Positions 56,806 through 64,000 of a stretch of DNA of 64,000 nucleotides are shown piece by piece (positions within the stretch are counted from its first letter, which is position 1; the number at the start of each line of letters is the position of its first letter). Location: contig NZ_BMHH01000008.1 in NCBI RefSeq assembly GCF_014640615.1, forward strand, positions 124,001 through 188,000, in the 5' to 3' direction. The position numbers were made by a program, and so were the translations under genes. The notes under the pieces are model-generated. The model worked only from the letters and a program-made list of their open reading frames with translations, had not been told where the DNA came from and searched no databases. This stretch comes from Paramesorhizobium endophyticum. Lineage in GTDB: Bacteria; Pseudomonadota; Alphaproteobacteria; Rhizobiales; Rhizobiaceae.

Positions 56806-57612
56806 ATGTCGGCGGCCATGCTTGAGGAGAATTCCGGGAAGGCGCAGAAGCCGTCTCTCCTGTCACGGCCGATGGGCGTGCTTATGATCAACGCCGCCGC
56901 CATCATCGCAGGCCTTATCCTGTGGGCCGCCGTCACCGCGCATGGCGTGGTGGGCCTGCCGACGCCGCTCGCGGTGGCGCATCAGGCCGTGGCGCAGGCT
57001 GAGAGCGGGCTGCTCTGGTCCGATGCGATCGCAAGCCTCGGGCGGGTGTTCTCAGGGTTTGCGCTGGGGATCGCCGTCGCCATTCCGGTCGGCTTTCTCA
57101 TGGGCTGGTACCGTATCGCCCGGGGGATCATCGAGCCCTATGTCCAGTTCGTCCGGACCATCCCGCCGCTCGCCATCATTCCGCTCGCCATCGTCACCAT
57201 GGGGATCGACGAAACCCCGAAAATATTCGTCATCTTCCTGGCGTCGTTCCTGTCGAGCGTGATCGCCACTTATCAGGGCGTCGTCAATGTCGACAAGACG
57301 CTGATCAACGCCGCGCGGGTTCTGGGCGCCAGGGATTTCACCATCTTCCGGCGGGTCATCGTACCGGCCTCTCTACCCTATATCATGGTCGGCGTGCGCA
57401 TCGGGCTCGGCTCCTCCTGGGCCACCGTGGTGGCGGCGGAGCTGATCGCCGCGCAGTCGGGCCTCGGCTTTCGCATGCAGCAGGCTCAGCTCTACTACGA
57501 TTTGCCCACGATTTTCGTCAGCCTCATCGCCATCGGCGTGCTCGGCCTCATCATGGACCGGATCGTCATGAGCCTGGATAGCTGGATGACCGCCTGGCAG
57601 GAAAAGCTATGA
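56806..57612 (+). CDS. TauC/SsuC-like ABC permease (system B)
   Basis: 268 residues, GGAGGGAGACCC before the ATG. Six membrane segments; docking loop [20 protein letters not shown]. Ends with an ATGA overlap into the ATPase gene. Inner-membrane part of an importer for sulfonate- or sulfate-ester-type anions. Confidence 0.92.
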   Translation: MSAAMLEENSGKAQKPSLLSRPMGVLMINAAAIIAGLILWAAVTAHGVVGLPTPLAVAHQAVAQAESGLLWSDAIASLGRVFSGFALGIAVAIPVGFLMGWYRIARGIIEPYVQFVRTIPPLAIIPLAIVTMGIDETPKIFVIFLASFLSSVIATYQGVVNVDKTLINAARVLGARDFTIFRRVIVPASLPYIMVGVRIGLGSSWATVVAAELIAAQSGLGFRMQQAQLYYDLPTIFVSLIAIGVLGLIMDRIVMSLDSWMTAWQEKL

Positions 57613-58376
57613 GCACCAAGATCTCGTTCCAGAACGTCACCAAGACTTATCTGTTCGCCGGGCAGGCGTCCTTCAACGCGCTTGAGGGACTCAACCTCGA
57701 TATCGCCGATGGCGAATTCATCACCGTGGTCGGTCCATCCGGCTGCGGCAAGTCGACGGCGATGAACATCGCTGCCGGGCTGACTACGCCGTCGTCGGGG
57801 CAGGTGATGGTCGACAATGTTCCAGTAAAAGGACCGGGGCCGGAGCGCGGGGTGATCTTCCAGCAATATGCGCTCTTCCCCTGGCTGACGGTGCGCGAGA
57901 ATGTCGAATTCGGCCTTCAGATATCAGGGCATGCGAAGGCGGAGCGCCGAAAGATCGCCGATCATTTCATCGGTCTCGTCGGCCTTACCGATTTCGCCGA
58001 TGCGCTGCCCAAGACGCTGTCGGGCGGCATGAAGCAGCGCTGCGCCATCGCGCGGGCCTATGCGGTCAACCCGAAGATTTTGCTCATGGACGAGCCGTTC
58101 GGAGCACTCGATGCTTTGACCCGCGTCCAGCTTCAGGATCAACTGCTCGCCACCTGGGAGGCGGAGCGGCGCACTGTCATGTTCATTACCCACGATGTCG
58201 ACGAAGCGGTCTATCTGGCGAGCCGTGTCGTCGTCATGGCCGCCCGGCCGGGCCGGCTCCACAAGATCATTCCGGTCGATCTGCCCTATCCGCGCACCGA
58301 GGAGATGCGCCTTTCGCCGGAATTCGCCGCATTGCGCAATGAGGTCTGGCGGTCCGTCTATCATAGGGCGGCCTGA
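57609..58376 (+). CDS. TauB/SsuB-like ABC ATPase (system B)
   Basis: 255 residues. Walker [11 protein letters not shown]-loop [11 protein letters not shown], signature [15 protein letters not shown], Walker [17 protein letters not shown]. Translationally coupled to the permease. Confidence 0.93.
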   Translation: MSTKISFQNVTKTYLFAGQASFNALEGLNLDIADGEFITVVGPSGCGKSTAMNIAAGLTTPSSGQVMVDNVPVKGPGPERGVIFQQYALFPWLTVRENVEFGLQISGHAKAERRKIADHFIGLVGLTDFADALPKTLSGGMKQRCAIARAYAVNPKILLMDEPFGALDALTRVQLQDQLLATWEAERRTVMFITHDVDEAVYLASRVVVMAARPGRLHKIIPVDLPYPRTEEMRLSPEFAALRNEVWRSVYHRAA

Positions 58377-58413
58377 TCTCCATGATCGATAAATCAAAGG
58401 GGAGGAATGAAAC

Positions 58414-59391
58414 TTGCTGACGAGACGCAATTTGATAAAAGCCACGGTGGCCACCGCTGCCATCAGCCAATTCGCCATCGGCGGCAAGGCACGGGCCCAA
58501 TCCGCCGACATGACCATCGGCTATATCGCCGATTTCCCCAATGCCAGCGTGCTGGCGATTGCCGAGGACCAGAAGCTCTGGGAAGCCGAGGGCATCACGC
58601 CATCGGTGAAGGTCTTCACCAATGGGCCGATCCAGATCCAGGCGATGGGCGCGGGCAGCCTTAATTTCGGAACCATCGGGCCGGGCGCGCTTTGGCTACC
58701 GGCAAGCGGTCGTGCCAAGGTGATCGGCGTCAACGATATCGGCTTCTCCGACCGCGTGATCGCGCAGGGCAATATCGGCTCTGTCGCAGACTTGAAGGGC
58801 AAGAAGGTGGGCGTACCACAGGGCACGTCTGGCGACATGATCCTCCGGCTGGCGCTGACCAAGGCCGGATTGGCGGTGGGCGATATCCAGATGGTGCCGA
58901 TGGATCCGTCCACCGTGGTTTCCGCCTTCACGTCGAAGCAGATCGACGCCGCGGGCATCTGGTATCCGCTGATCGACGCGATCAAGCCGCGCGTTCCCGA
59001 CATGAAGGAAATCGCCACCAATGAGGATTTCTATCCGCAGACCTCGTTCATCAACACCTTCGTCGCCCGAAACGAGATCGTGGCCGAAAACCCGGAACTG
59101 GTGAAGGCATTCCTGCGTGTCATGAAGAAGGCGATGGATTACCGCGTCGCCAATCTCGACCGGTCCATAGCGATCACCACCGCCTTCCTCAACGCGCCCG
59201 CCGGCGCGACGGAGAAGGTCGCCCGCAGCCGGAAGATGCTGACGTCGCAAGAACTCGACGCCTTCACCAAGGACGGCACCGTCAACAAATGGCTGACCGA
59301 TTTCAATAAGATGTTCGTGGAATTCGGAACTGTAAAAGCCCCGCTGCCGCCGGAACAGTTCTACACAAGCGATCTCTTTGTGAATGCCTGA
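58414..59391 (+). CDS. SsuA/NMT1-like periplasmic binding protein (system B)
   Basis: 325 residues with a TTG start; GGGGAGG lies eight bases upstream, and no ATG suits the frame. The leader LTRRNLIKATVATAAISQFA IGGKARAQ has a twin-Arg-like start, so Tat export is possible. Core: IGYIADFPNASVLAIAEDQK, MGAGSLNFGTIGPGALWLPA, GKKVGVPQGTSGDMILRLAL. It is the ligand-binding part of system B, which belongs with sulfatase 2. Confidence 0.9.
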   Translation: MLTRRNLIKATVATAAISQFAIGGKARAQSADMTIGYIADFPNASVLAIAEDQKLWEAEGITPSVKVFTNGPIQIQAMGAGSLNFGTIGPGALWLPASGRAKVIGVNDIGFSDRVIAQGNIGSVADLKGKKVGVPQGTSGDMILRLALTKAGLAVGDIQMVPMDPSTVVSAFTSKQIDAAGIWYPLIDAIKPRVPDMKEIATNEDFYPQTSFINTFVARNEIVAENPELVKAFLRVMKKAMDYRVANLDRSIAITTAFLNAPAGATEKVARSRKMLTSQELDAFTKDGTVNKWLTDFNKMFVEFGTVKAPLPPEQFYTSDLFVNA

Positions 59392-59522
59392 CTGTAGCCG
59401 TAGCCGGTCGGTTCCCTATTGTTCGCTAAGCTGAAAAGCCCCATCCGTCCCACAGGTTTCGTCGCGCCGCGGCGGGAATACCTTGAGGGTTTCGCGTGGA
59501 CATTTCATTGCGAATTGAAAGC

Positions 59523-59545
59523 GGCCCGAAACATGCGTTCGGGCC
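59523..59545 (-). terminator. Hairpin terminator after rtcB
   Basis: GGCCCGAA and TTCGGGCC pair around a 7-base loop. On the minus strand GCTTTCAATT follows. It lies between the convergent ends of rtcB and the binding-protein gene and may serve both. Confidence 0.5.
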
Positions 59546-59552
59546 GTTCGAC

Positions 59553-60989
59553 TCACTGCGCGTTCTGGGCGCGTTTCTTCTTTTTATTACGCCAGGGCGC
59601 GTTCTTCTGCCAGTCGCCGGCCATGATCGACCCGTAGGGGATAACCTCGTCGACGATCTCGGCCAGGCCATATTCACCGATCTGCGCTTTAACCTGCGCG
59701 GCGTTCTTGTAGGCGCCCGGCAGTTCGGAAACGTCGGGTATGCCGCTGAAGAAGCGCACGTCGAGCCCTGCGGTCTCCTTCGCCATGATGTCGGCGATGT
59801 TGTTCGGGCTCAAGCCACGGGAGTCCGCGCCATATTCAACCGCCAACTGACGCAGATGCGCCGAGCGCGAGAAATTGCGCCCCGCCCCATGCGGCGAGAA
59901 GCCGAGACCATGGGCGGCATTGGAGCCGCGCACGATCAGGATCGCTTCCGCCATGTTGAGCGGAATGATGGTGAGATCGGTCGCGTCCGGCGCCCAGCCG
60001 TCGAAAGCGGGCGTAGCGCCCTTGCCGTGGTAGAACAGGCCGTCGGATTTGCGGAAGACGAAATTATGCTCGTTCCAGAAGCGGTCCGCCACCCTGGCGC
60101 CGAGCTTTGCCACCGCCATGTCGTGGATGGCGAAATGGTTCTCCTTCGTCCATTGCCGCACGATCTGCAGCGCGTCCCAATAGGTTTCGCCTTCCTCGCT
60201 TTCCGCCGGAATCCAGGCATTGTGGGTCAGCGTTCCCGGCGACAGCATTTCGCGGAACCGGTTGGCGACCCTCATGCCGCGCTCATAGAGCCGGGCGCCG
60301 GGGCCGCGCGAACCGTGATGGGTAACGAGCGCCGTCTCGCCTGATGATTTCATCTGCCCGACATAGGCGAAATGGTTGCCGTCGCCCTGCGTCGCGAAAT
60401 GCTCGATCGCCGCGCTGGTGATCTGGTTCAGATAATGATTGCCGTCGAAGGCGGCGAGGGTTGCCTCGGACGGCTTGATCTGCGCGCCGCGCGGACGCCC
60501 GCCGGGGCCGAAATGCGTCACGGCATGAACGGCATCGAGCAGGTCACGCGGGCTGACGCCCGGCAGGACCGAAATCGCCATGGAGCAGCAGATGTCCGCC
60601 GAATGCATGCCGGGATGGATCGCTTCCGAGGCAACCACGCCGCCCACGGGAATCGTGCCGATGGGCCCGGATGGGCAGGCATCGGGCATGATCGCCGCGG
60701 CGCGGACGACCGGCGTGCGCGCCAATTCGCGCATGGTGGCGCGCACGCTCTCGACATTCGCCAGCTCCGCTGCGTTTTCGGCGCGGATATTTACGTGAAT
60801 GTCGATATCCCCGGCTCCCTTCAGCGGCAGAGTGGGGGCGGGCTGGTATTCCAGCGCCGCCGCAAGCGCGGCTTCGCGCGAACCGCCGCTGCGCAGCACG
60901 GCATTGCCCGCGTCAAGCGCGTCGCGGAACCATTTACCCTGCAACAAACCTGCGTCGATCAAATCCTGACCGCTGAGTGTCTCAATCAT
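59553..60989 (-). CDS. rtcB: RNA ligase RtcB
   Basis: 478 residues from the ATG at 60989 (MIETLSGQDLIDAGLLQGKW), with AGGGAAG upstream; the open frame reaches further up but that part is Y-RNA DNA. Metal and catalytic blocks: HSADICCSM (D132, C135, corresponding to DxxC of RtcB), GDGNHFAYVG, HHGSRGPG, and SPHGAGRNFSRS, where the guanylylated His is expected. Family members join 2',3'-cyclic-phosphate and 5'-OH RNA ends, repairing cleaved tRNAs, using GTP and Mn. The first motif is DICCS instead of the usual DI(N/G)CG. No rtcA gene follows. Confidence 0.92.
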   Translation of the reverse strand: MIETLSGQDLIDAGLLQGKWFRDALDAGNAVLRSGGSREAALAAALEYQPAPTLPLKGAGDIDIHVNIRAENAAELANVESVRATMRELARTPVVRAAAIMPDACPSGPIGTIPVGGVVASEAIHPGMHSADICCSMAISVLPGVSPRDLLDAVHAVTHFGPGGRPRGAQIKPSEATLAAFDGNHYLNQITSAAIEHFATQGDGNHFAYVGQMKSSGETALVTHHGSRGPGARLYERGMRVANRFREMLSPGTLTHNAWIPAESEEGETYWDALQIVRQWTKENHFAIHDMAVAKLGARVADRFWNEHNFVFRKSDGLFYHGKGATPAFDGWAPDATDLTIIPLNMAEAILIVRGSNAAHGLGFSPHGAGRNFSRSAHLRQLAVEYGADSRGLSPNNIADIMAKETAGLDVRFFSGIPDVSELPGAYKNAAQVKAQIGEYGLAEIVDEVIPYGSIMAGDWQKNAPWRNKKKKRAQNAQ

Positions 60990-61048
60990 TTTCTTCCCTG
61001 CGTTCGCAGTCCTTCTGGTTCGGTTTGGTTCTTTATTGGCAAGTTGAA

Positions 61049-61188
61049 GACGGGCGGCGGCGACAAGGGAGAGTGAAACCCGGGTGGTCCCGCCCATGCC
61101 AGAGAGCGTATCGCAAGGAGGAGTCGAACCTGCCAGACCACCCATGGGAGTGCGCTGTAGTTCCACTCGGCATTCGCCGCTGCCCGTC
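61049..61188 (-). ncRNA. Y-RNA-like RNA 3 (with T-arm and D-arm)
   Basis: The ends pair over 15 positions with one mismatch: GACGGGCAGCGGCGA (61188-61174) with TCGCCGCCGCCCGTC (61063-61049). After an internal loop (ATGCC opposite CTCCCTTG) a second helix GAGTGGAAC/GTTTCACTC forms, then TACA. The insert holds a T-loop-like hairpin GCAGGTTCGACTCCT and a D-arm-like GCTCTCTGGCATGGGC with a GG loop. GGGTGGTC/GACCACCC also pair. The layout equals that of RNAs 1 and 2. It ends about 60 bp before the rtcB start. Confidence 0.75.
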
Positions 61189-61192
61189 TTCG

Positions 61193-61295
61193 TCCGGCGA
61201 CAAATGTTTGAGAAACATCTTCCCTCGCGGGAAGGCGGGCCTCGAACCCGTTCGCCTCGCGGCTTACCGATGTAGTTCCTCAGGCATTCGCCGGA
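61193..61295 (-). ncRNA. Y-RNA-like RNA 2 (minimal, T-arm only)
   Basis: End helix TCCGGCGA (61295-61288) with TCGCCGGA (61200-61193), internal loop ATGCC opposite AACATTTG, second helix TGAGGAAC/GTTTCTCA, then TACA. Inside is a T-loop hairpin CGGGTTCGAGGCCCG followed by the hairpin CTTCCC-GCGA-GGGAAG, a short acceptor-like stem closed by a tetraloop. No D-arm is visible. Only 4 bp separate it from RNA 3. Confidence 0.75.
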
Positions 61296-61308
61296 TATCT
61301 TTATTCGC

Positions 61309-61348
61309 GCATGATCTTCCGAAAAGTCTGCGACTTCCGGGGATCATG
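61309..61348. repeat. Intergenic palindromic repeat, copy 2
   Basis: GCATGATCTTCCGAAAAGTC then TGCGACTTCCGGGGATCATG; related to 55228-55273. It sits between Y-RNA-like RNAs 1 and 2. Confidence 0.65.
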
Positions 61349-61353
61349 TTGTA

Positions 61354-61491
61354 GCCGCAACGACAAGAATTGGTTGAAACGCCCGCTCTACCGCTGAGCT
61401 ACGGGTTCACAGAAAGTGGAGAACCCGGCGGGATTCGAACCCGCGACCTGGAGAGTAACGATCTGTAGTTTCAACCGGCATTCGTTGCGGC
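61354..61491 (-). ncRNA. Y-RNA-like RNA 1 with a circularly permuted tRNA body
   Basis: End helix GCCGCAACGA (61491-61482) with TCGTTGCGGC (61363-61354); internal loop ATGCC opposite AATTCTTG; second helix GGTTGAAAC (61476-61468) with GTTTCAACC (61380-61372). The insert begins TACA and reads, in order: T-arm GCGGG-TTCGAAT-CCCGC, 3' acceptor strand CGGGTTC, TCCA, an 8-base linker, 5' acceptor strand GAACCCG, and D-arm TAGCTCAGCGGTAGAGC. The acceptor strands pair over 7 of 7 bp. So a tRNA body is present with its halves in reverse order and the Y stem in place of an anticodon arm. This is the known logic of bacterial YrlA-type Y RNAs that bind Ro proteins. Confidence 0.85.
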
Positions 61492-61494
61492 CTC

Positions 61495-61521
61495 CCGCGC
61501 CGTTCACGAGGCGGCGCGGGG
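61495..61521 (-). other. Strong hairpin between rsr and Y-RNA 1
   Basis: CCCGCGCCG and CGGCGCGGG pair perfectly around a 9-base loop, 12 bp after the rsr stop and 3 bp before RNA 1. No U-run follows, so it is more likely an RNA-stability or processing hairpin than a terminator. Confidence 0.5.
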
Positions 61522-61532
61522 TATTCTTTGTC

Positions 61533-63086
61533 TCAAAGCGTTATGGCTTCGATTTTCTTCGTCCATGCGTCGGAGCCCTTGCCTTCGGCAAAGGCCGCGA
61601 TGACCTCGAAGACGGCGTCGGAAAATCCGCCGACATTGAGGATGTCGCCGCGCGTCGGCGCCTGCGTCGTCCGGTAGGGCTGGATATCGAGGCAAACCAG
61701 CTTTGCAGCCGGGTTGCGCCGCTTGATCCGCGCCCATTCCTGCATGGTCGCCGTGCCCCGCCCGTTCGGACGCGCATCCACCCAGGACTCATTGTCCGAG
61801 ATGAACACGACCAGATCGACCTTCGCACGCTCCTTGGCGAGCTTCGCCAGCGGCGCGGAGCAATTGGTTCCGCCGCCACCGATGCGCGACAGCTTCTCGG
61901 CATTGGTCATCACCGAGTCGCGTCTGTTAAGGCGGATATCGACGACATCCTGCTCGAACGGCAGCACGCGGGCATGCGGGTTGCGCTGCAGGAACGCCGC
62001 GGTCATCAGGCCGGCAACATCGATGCAGCGGACGACCGAGGTCGCCCCCGGGCGATAGCCGGTCACCGACGAACTCATCGAGCCCGATACGTCGGGGCAC
62101 AGAACCACATGGCCGCCAAGCGACGGCACATTGGCAATCGCCGCGTCCATCGCCGCCTGCAGCGCGTCGCGCACCATTTCCGGCACAGCTGCGGACGCCG
62201 CTTTCCACGTCGCCATGAGCTGATAGGGGAAGACCCGGGCCTTGCGCACCGCTGCCGGGTCGGCGAGCCGCCCCGCTATGTCCCGCGCGACGCCCTCGAC
62301 CTCGAACACGCCGTTGCGCGCAAAGGTGTTAAGGTTCTGGCGCACCATCTGCCAACTGCCGTTCCGCGCAATCTCCACCCAATGCTCCCGCTTCAGCGGC
62401 AACGAGGTGAGCAACTGGAACGGCACGTCCGGCACCGGCTGCGACAGGTCGCGGCGGAACGCTTCCAGCGCCTTCACCTCCTCCGGCAGGGCGGCATAGT
62501 CATGGGGCTTGCCGATCATCCAGGCGTAAAGCGCCTTGCGCTCCTCGCCCGACGGTTTCGGGTGAACCATCTTGACGACATCCGCCAGCGACGGATCGCT
62601 GCCGACCATGGCGTTCAGGAGCTGGCGGGTCGTGGCCGTCTCCAGCCAGGCCTGCACCATCCTCTTCGGGCGCGTGCCCAGCGACTTGCGCCCCATCGTG
62701 CCCGAGCGCATGATCTGCACGAAGCCGCGCAGCACCTTGCCGCTCTTCACCACGCGCGGAAAGGCACGGGCGAAGGCGTCGCTCTGCAGCGTCGACAGCA
62801 TGGCGAGCAGCGCCACCGGCATGTCCTTCATCAGGCCCTTCTCGGCGGCATAGACCGCGACCTTGGCCAGGAATTCCGGCTCCACCTGCGCGGCCAGCTC
62901 CCGCACGGCCTGAAGCTGCGCTTCGCCATCGGCATAGAAGGTGCCGTTGAAGGTTCCCGTCACGGCGAGCTGTGCCAGCGCCTCCTTCGGCGTCAGGCTA
63001 TAGGCGGGCGCGCCGGCCTCGTTCACCGCGTTCGGCGCCGGAAGCAGCTTGCCCAGATAGGTCTTGAAGATTGCCTTGTTCACCAT
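61533..63086 (-). CDS. rsr: Ro60 orthologue (TROVE-domain RNA-binding protein)
   Basis: 517 residues, the usual size for bacterial Rsr. The HEAT-repeat ring spans about 1-320 (YSLTPKEALAQLAVTGTFNG; MPVALLAMLSTLQSDAFARA). The von Willebrand A domain follows with the MIDAS motif DVSGS at D332-S336, then GGGGTNCSAP and FISDNESWVD. Ro proteins bind misfolded RNAs in the ring and Y RNAs on its surface, and can tether PNPase. AGAGGTGAT precedes the ATG. It is the first gene of the rsr-Y RNA-rtcB unit, driven by a sigma-54-like promoter. Confidence 0.92.
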   Translation of the reverse strand: MVNKAIFKTYLGKLLPAPNAVNEAGAPAYSLTPKEALAQLAVTGTFNGTFYADGEAQLQAVRELAAQVEPEFLAKVAVYAAEKGLMKDMPVALLAMLSTLQSDAFARAFPRVVKSGKVLRGFVQIMRSGTMGRKSLGTRPKRMVQAWLETATTRQLLNAMVGSDPSLADVVKMVHPKPSGEERKALYAWMIGKPHDYAALPEEVKALEAFRRDLSQPVPDVPFQLLTSLPLKREHWVEIARNGSWQMVRQNLNTFARNGVFEVEGVARDIAGRLADPAAVRKARVFPYQLMATWKAASAAVPEMVRDALQAAMDAAIANVPSLGGHVVLCPDVSGSMSSSVTGYRPGATSVVRCIDVAGLMTAAFLQRNPHARVLPFEQDVVDIRLNRRDSVMTNAEKLSRIGGGGTNCSAPLAKLAKERAKVDLVVFISDNESWVDARPNGRGTATMQEWARIKRRNPAAKLVCLDIQPYRTTQAPTRGDILNVGGFSDAVFEVIAAFAEGKGSDAWTKKIEAITL

Positions 63087-63120
63087 GGCATCACCTCTGA
63101 ATGTTCTCTTGCCCGATACA

Positions 63121-63138
63121 TACCAAGAAGCGTGCCAA
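63121..63138 (-). promoter_or_regulatory. Sigma-54-type promoter of the rsr operon
   Basis: The minus strand reads TTGGCACGCTTCTTGGTA: the -24 TGGCAC and the -12 TTGG have the required GG-N10-GG spacing, with one departure from the consensus GC. Transcription would start near 63112, 26 bases before rsr. RtcR, encoded divergently, is a sigma-54 activator. Confidence 0.7.
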
Positions 63139-63201
63139 TTGCCTTCCGAAGCGCTGATTGGGCGGAAGAAAATTTATAAGCTATTGGAAAATATAAGAAA
63201 T

Positions 63202-63219
63202 AAAATTTAGAGAAATTTT
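63202..63219. promoter_or_regulatory. Candidate RtcR enhancer-binding palindrome
   Basis: AAAATTT and AAATTTT pair around AGAG, about 95 bp upstream of the predicted rsr start point, the usual distance for activator sites of sigma-54 promoters. The region is AT-rich, so chance is possible. Confidence 0.4.
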
Positions 63220-63294
63220 CTGGCCTGCCGTTGCCGGTTCAAGCTCGCTTCGGTATCTTATAAATATGGATATAACTTTATATAATTGGATAAG

Positions 63295-64000
63295 ATGAAA
63301 AAGCGGGTCGCCATCAGCATCCTCGGTACGACGCTCGATGTGGGCAAGCTGGACAAGCGCTGGAGCCGCTGGCGGCCGAATGTAGCGCTGTGCCAGCAGC
63401 CGGGCCTGTTCATCGACCGGCTGGAATTGCTGCACGACAATCATTCGGAGAGCTTGGCGAGCCGGATCGTCGGCGATATCGAGATGGTGTCGCCCGCCAC
63501 GCAGGTGCGCCGCAATGTGGTGAAATTCGCCAATCCCTGGGATTTCTCGGAGGTCTATACGACGCTGCGCGATTTCGCCCGCGCCTATCCGTTCGATCCG
63601 GACGCGGAGGATTATCTCGTCAACATCACCACCGGCACGCATGTGGCGCAGATCTGCTGGTTCCTGCTAACGGAGGCGCGCATCATCCCGGCGCGGCTGC
63701 TGCAATTGTCCCCGTCGCGACATAGGGATCTAGACCTGGAGGGGGAGCTCAGCTTCGCCGGCACGCACAGCATCATCGATCTCGACCTTTCCCGTTATGA
63801 CGAGATCGCCAAGCGCTTCGCGTCCGAGCGGGAAGATGCCGCCGCCTTCCTCAAATCCGGCATATCGACGCGCAATGCCGCCTTCAACCGGATGATCGAC
63901 CGGATCGAGCGTGTCGTCATCCGGTCCACCGCGCCGGTCCTGCTGACAGGGCCGACAGGGGCGGGCAAGTCGCAGCTGGCGCGCCGCATCTATGATCTTA
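63295..64000 (+). CDS. rtcR: RtcR, sigma-54-dependent activator of RNA repair (3' end outside window)
   Basis: 235 residues are visible. The ATG at 63295 follows GGATAAG. The N-terminal sensor (about 1-180: KKRVAISILGTTLDVGKLDK, RLELLHDNHSESLASRIVGD, YLVNITTGTHVAQICWFLLT) is the CARF-like RtcR domain, which senses RNA ends. The AAA+ domain begins with Walker A GPTGAGKS at about 219-226, just before the window ends. It would activate the divergent rsr promoter after RNA damage. Confidence 0.92.
   Translation, partial: MKKRVAISILGTTLDVGKLDKRWSRWRPNVALCQQPGLFIDRLELLHDNHSESLASRIVGDIEMVSPATQVRRNVVKFANPWDFSEVYTTLRDFARAYPFDPDAEDYLVNITTGTHVAQICWFLLTEARIIPARLLQLSPSRHRDLDLEGELSFAGTHSIIDLDLSRYDEIAKRFASEREDAAAFLKSGISTRNAAFNRMIDRIERVVIRSTAPVLLTGPTGAGKSQLARRIYDL

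Noticed and set aside
61385-61440. Ordinary tRNA gene (perfect D-arm, T-arm, acceptor and CCA)
   Set aside because: The 3' half precedes the 5' half on the coding strand and no anticodon arm exists between them; it is part of a Y-RNA-like RNA.
61416-63179. 587-codon plus-strand open frame
   Set aside because: Antisense to rsr and running through Y-RNA 1; His/Arg-rich shadow of a GC-rich gene.

Overview
The window looks like part of a large repABC-type secondary replicon (megaplasmid, chromid or big plasmid) of an alphaproteobacterium of the Rhizobiales/Hyphomicrobiales, for example an Ochrobactrum/Brucella or Rhizobium relative. The evidence is the complete repA-repB-repC locus at 23.5-27.1 kb with its antisense RNA and partition sites, the RHE_PE00001-type protein, the family profile of the genes, and Rhizobiales-like intergenic palindromes. 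No chromosomal core operon is visible. No species can be named from the sequence alone.

Layout. 0-8 kb: end of an esterase gene, a resolvase scrap, an RHE_PE00001-family gene, then a Tn7/Tn5053-like transposition module (TniA-type DDE transposase, frameshifted TniB-type ATPase, TniQ, and an unknown protein with an HTH-like segment). Three diverged copies of an ~85-bp repeat module precede it. 8-16 kb: plasmid-borne purC, a YdcF-like protein, then a scrap-yard of broken genes (Tn3 transposase, resolvase, pentapeptide protein, two dnaE2 fragments, istB), a DUF5623-like protein and a DnaB-like ATPase whose end carries a tRNA-Ser 3' end. 16-23.4 kb: a tyrosine integrase, an XRE antitoxin with a broken toxin, two Fic proteins, a serine recombinase and an agmatinase-like enzyme. 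23.5-30.4 kb: repABC, an IS256 insertion with its 8-bp target duplication, IS remnants, three parS-like palindromes and a large inverted repeat. 

30.5-59.4 kb: a catabolic island with a strong organosulfur flavour. A LacI-controlled operon of eleven genes encodes a sugar ABC importer, two dehydrogenases, a PfkB kinase, a LacD/YihT-like class I aldolase, an aldehyde dehydrogenase, an enolase-superfamily enzyme and a TauE/SafE exporter. A formylglycine-generating enzyme, two Cys-type sulfatases, two TauABC/SsuABC-like importers, a second LacI regulator, a PrpF/GalD-like isomerase with a divergent LysR gene, and a ClC channel follow. The likely logic is uptake and desulfation or breakdown of sulfated or sulfonated compounds, with carbon fed into DHAP-level metabolism and an anionic end product exported. 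The substrate is not proven.

59.5-64 kb: an RNA-repair and RNA-quality module: rtcR (sigma-54 activator with an N-terminal sensor domain) divergent from rsr (Ro60/TROVE protein) and rtcB (RNA ligase). Between rsr and rtcB, on the minus strand, lie three tandem Y-RNA-like RNAs that share a two-helix stem and carry tRNA-like inserts. The first contains a complete circularly permuted tRNA body (3' half before 5' half) without an anticodon arm. A sigma-54-type promoter precedes rsr. This Y-RNA array is the most notable feature of the window.
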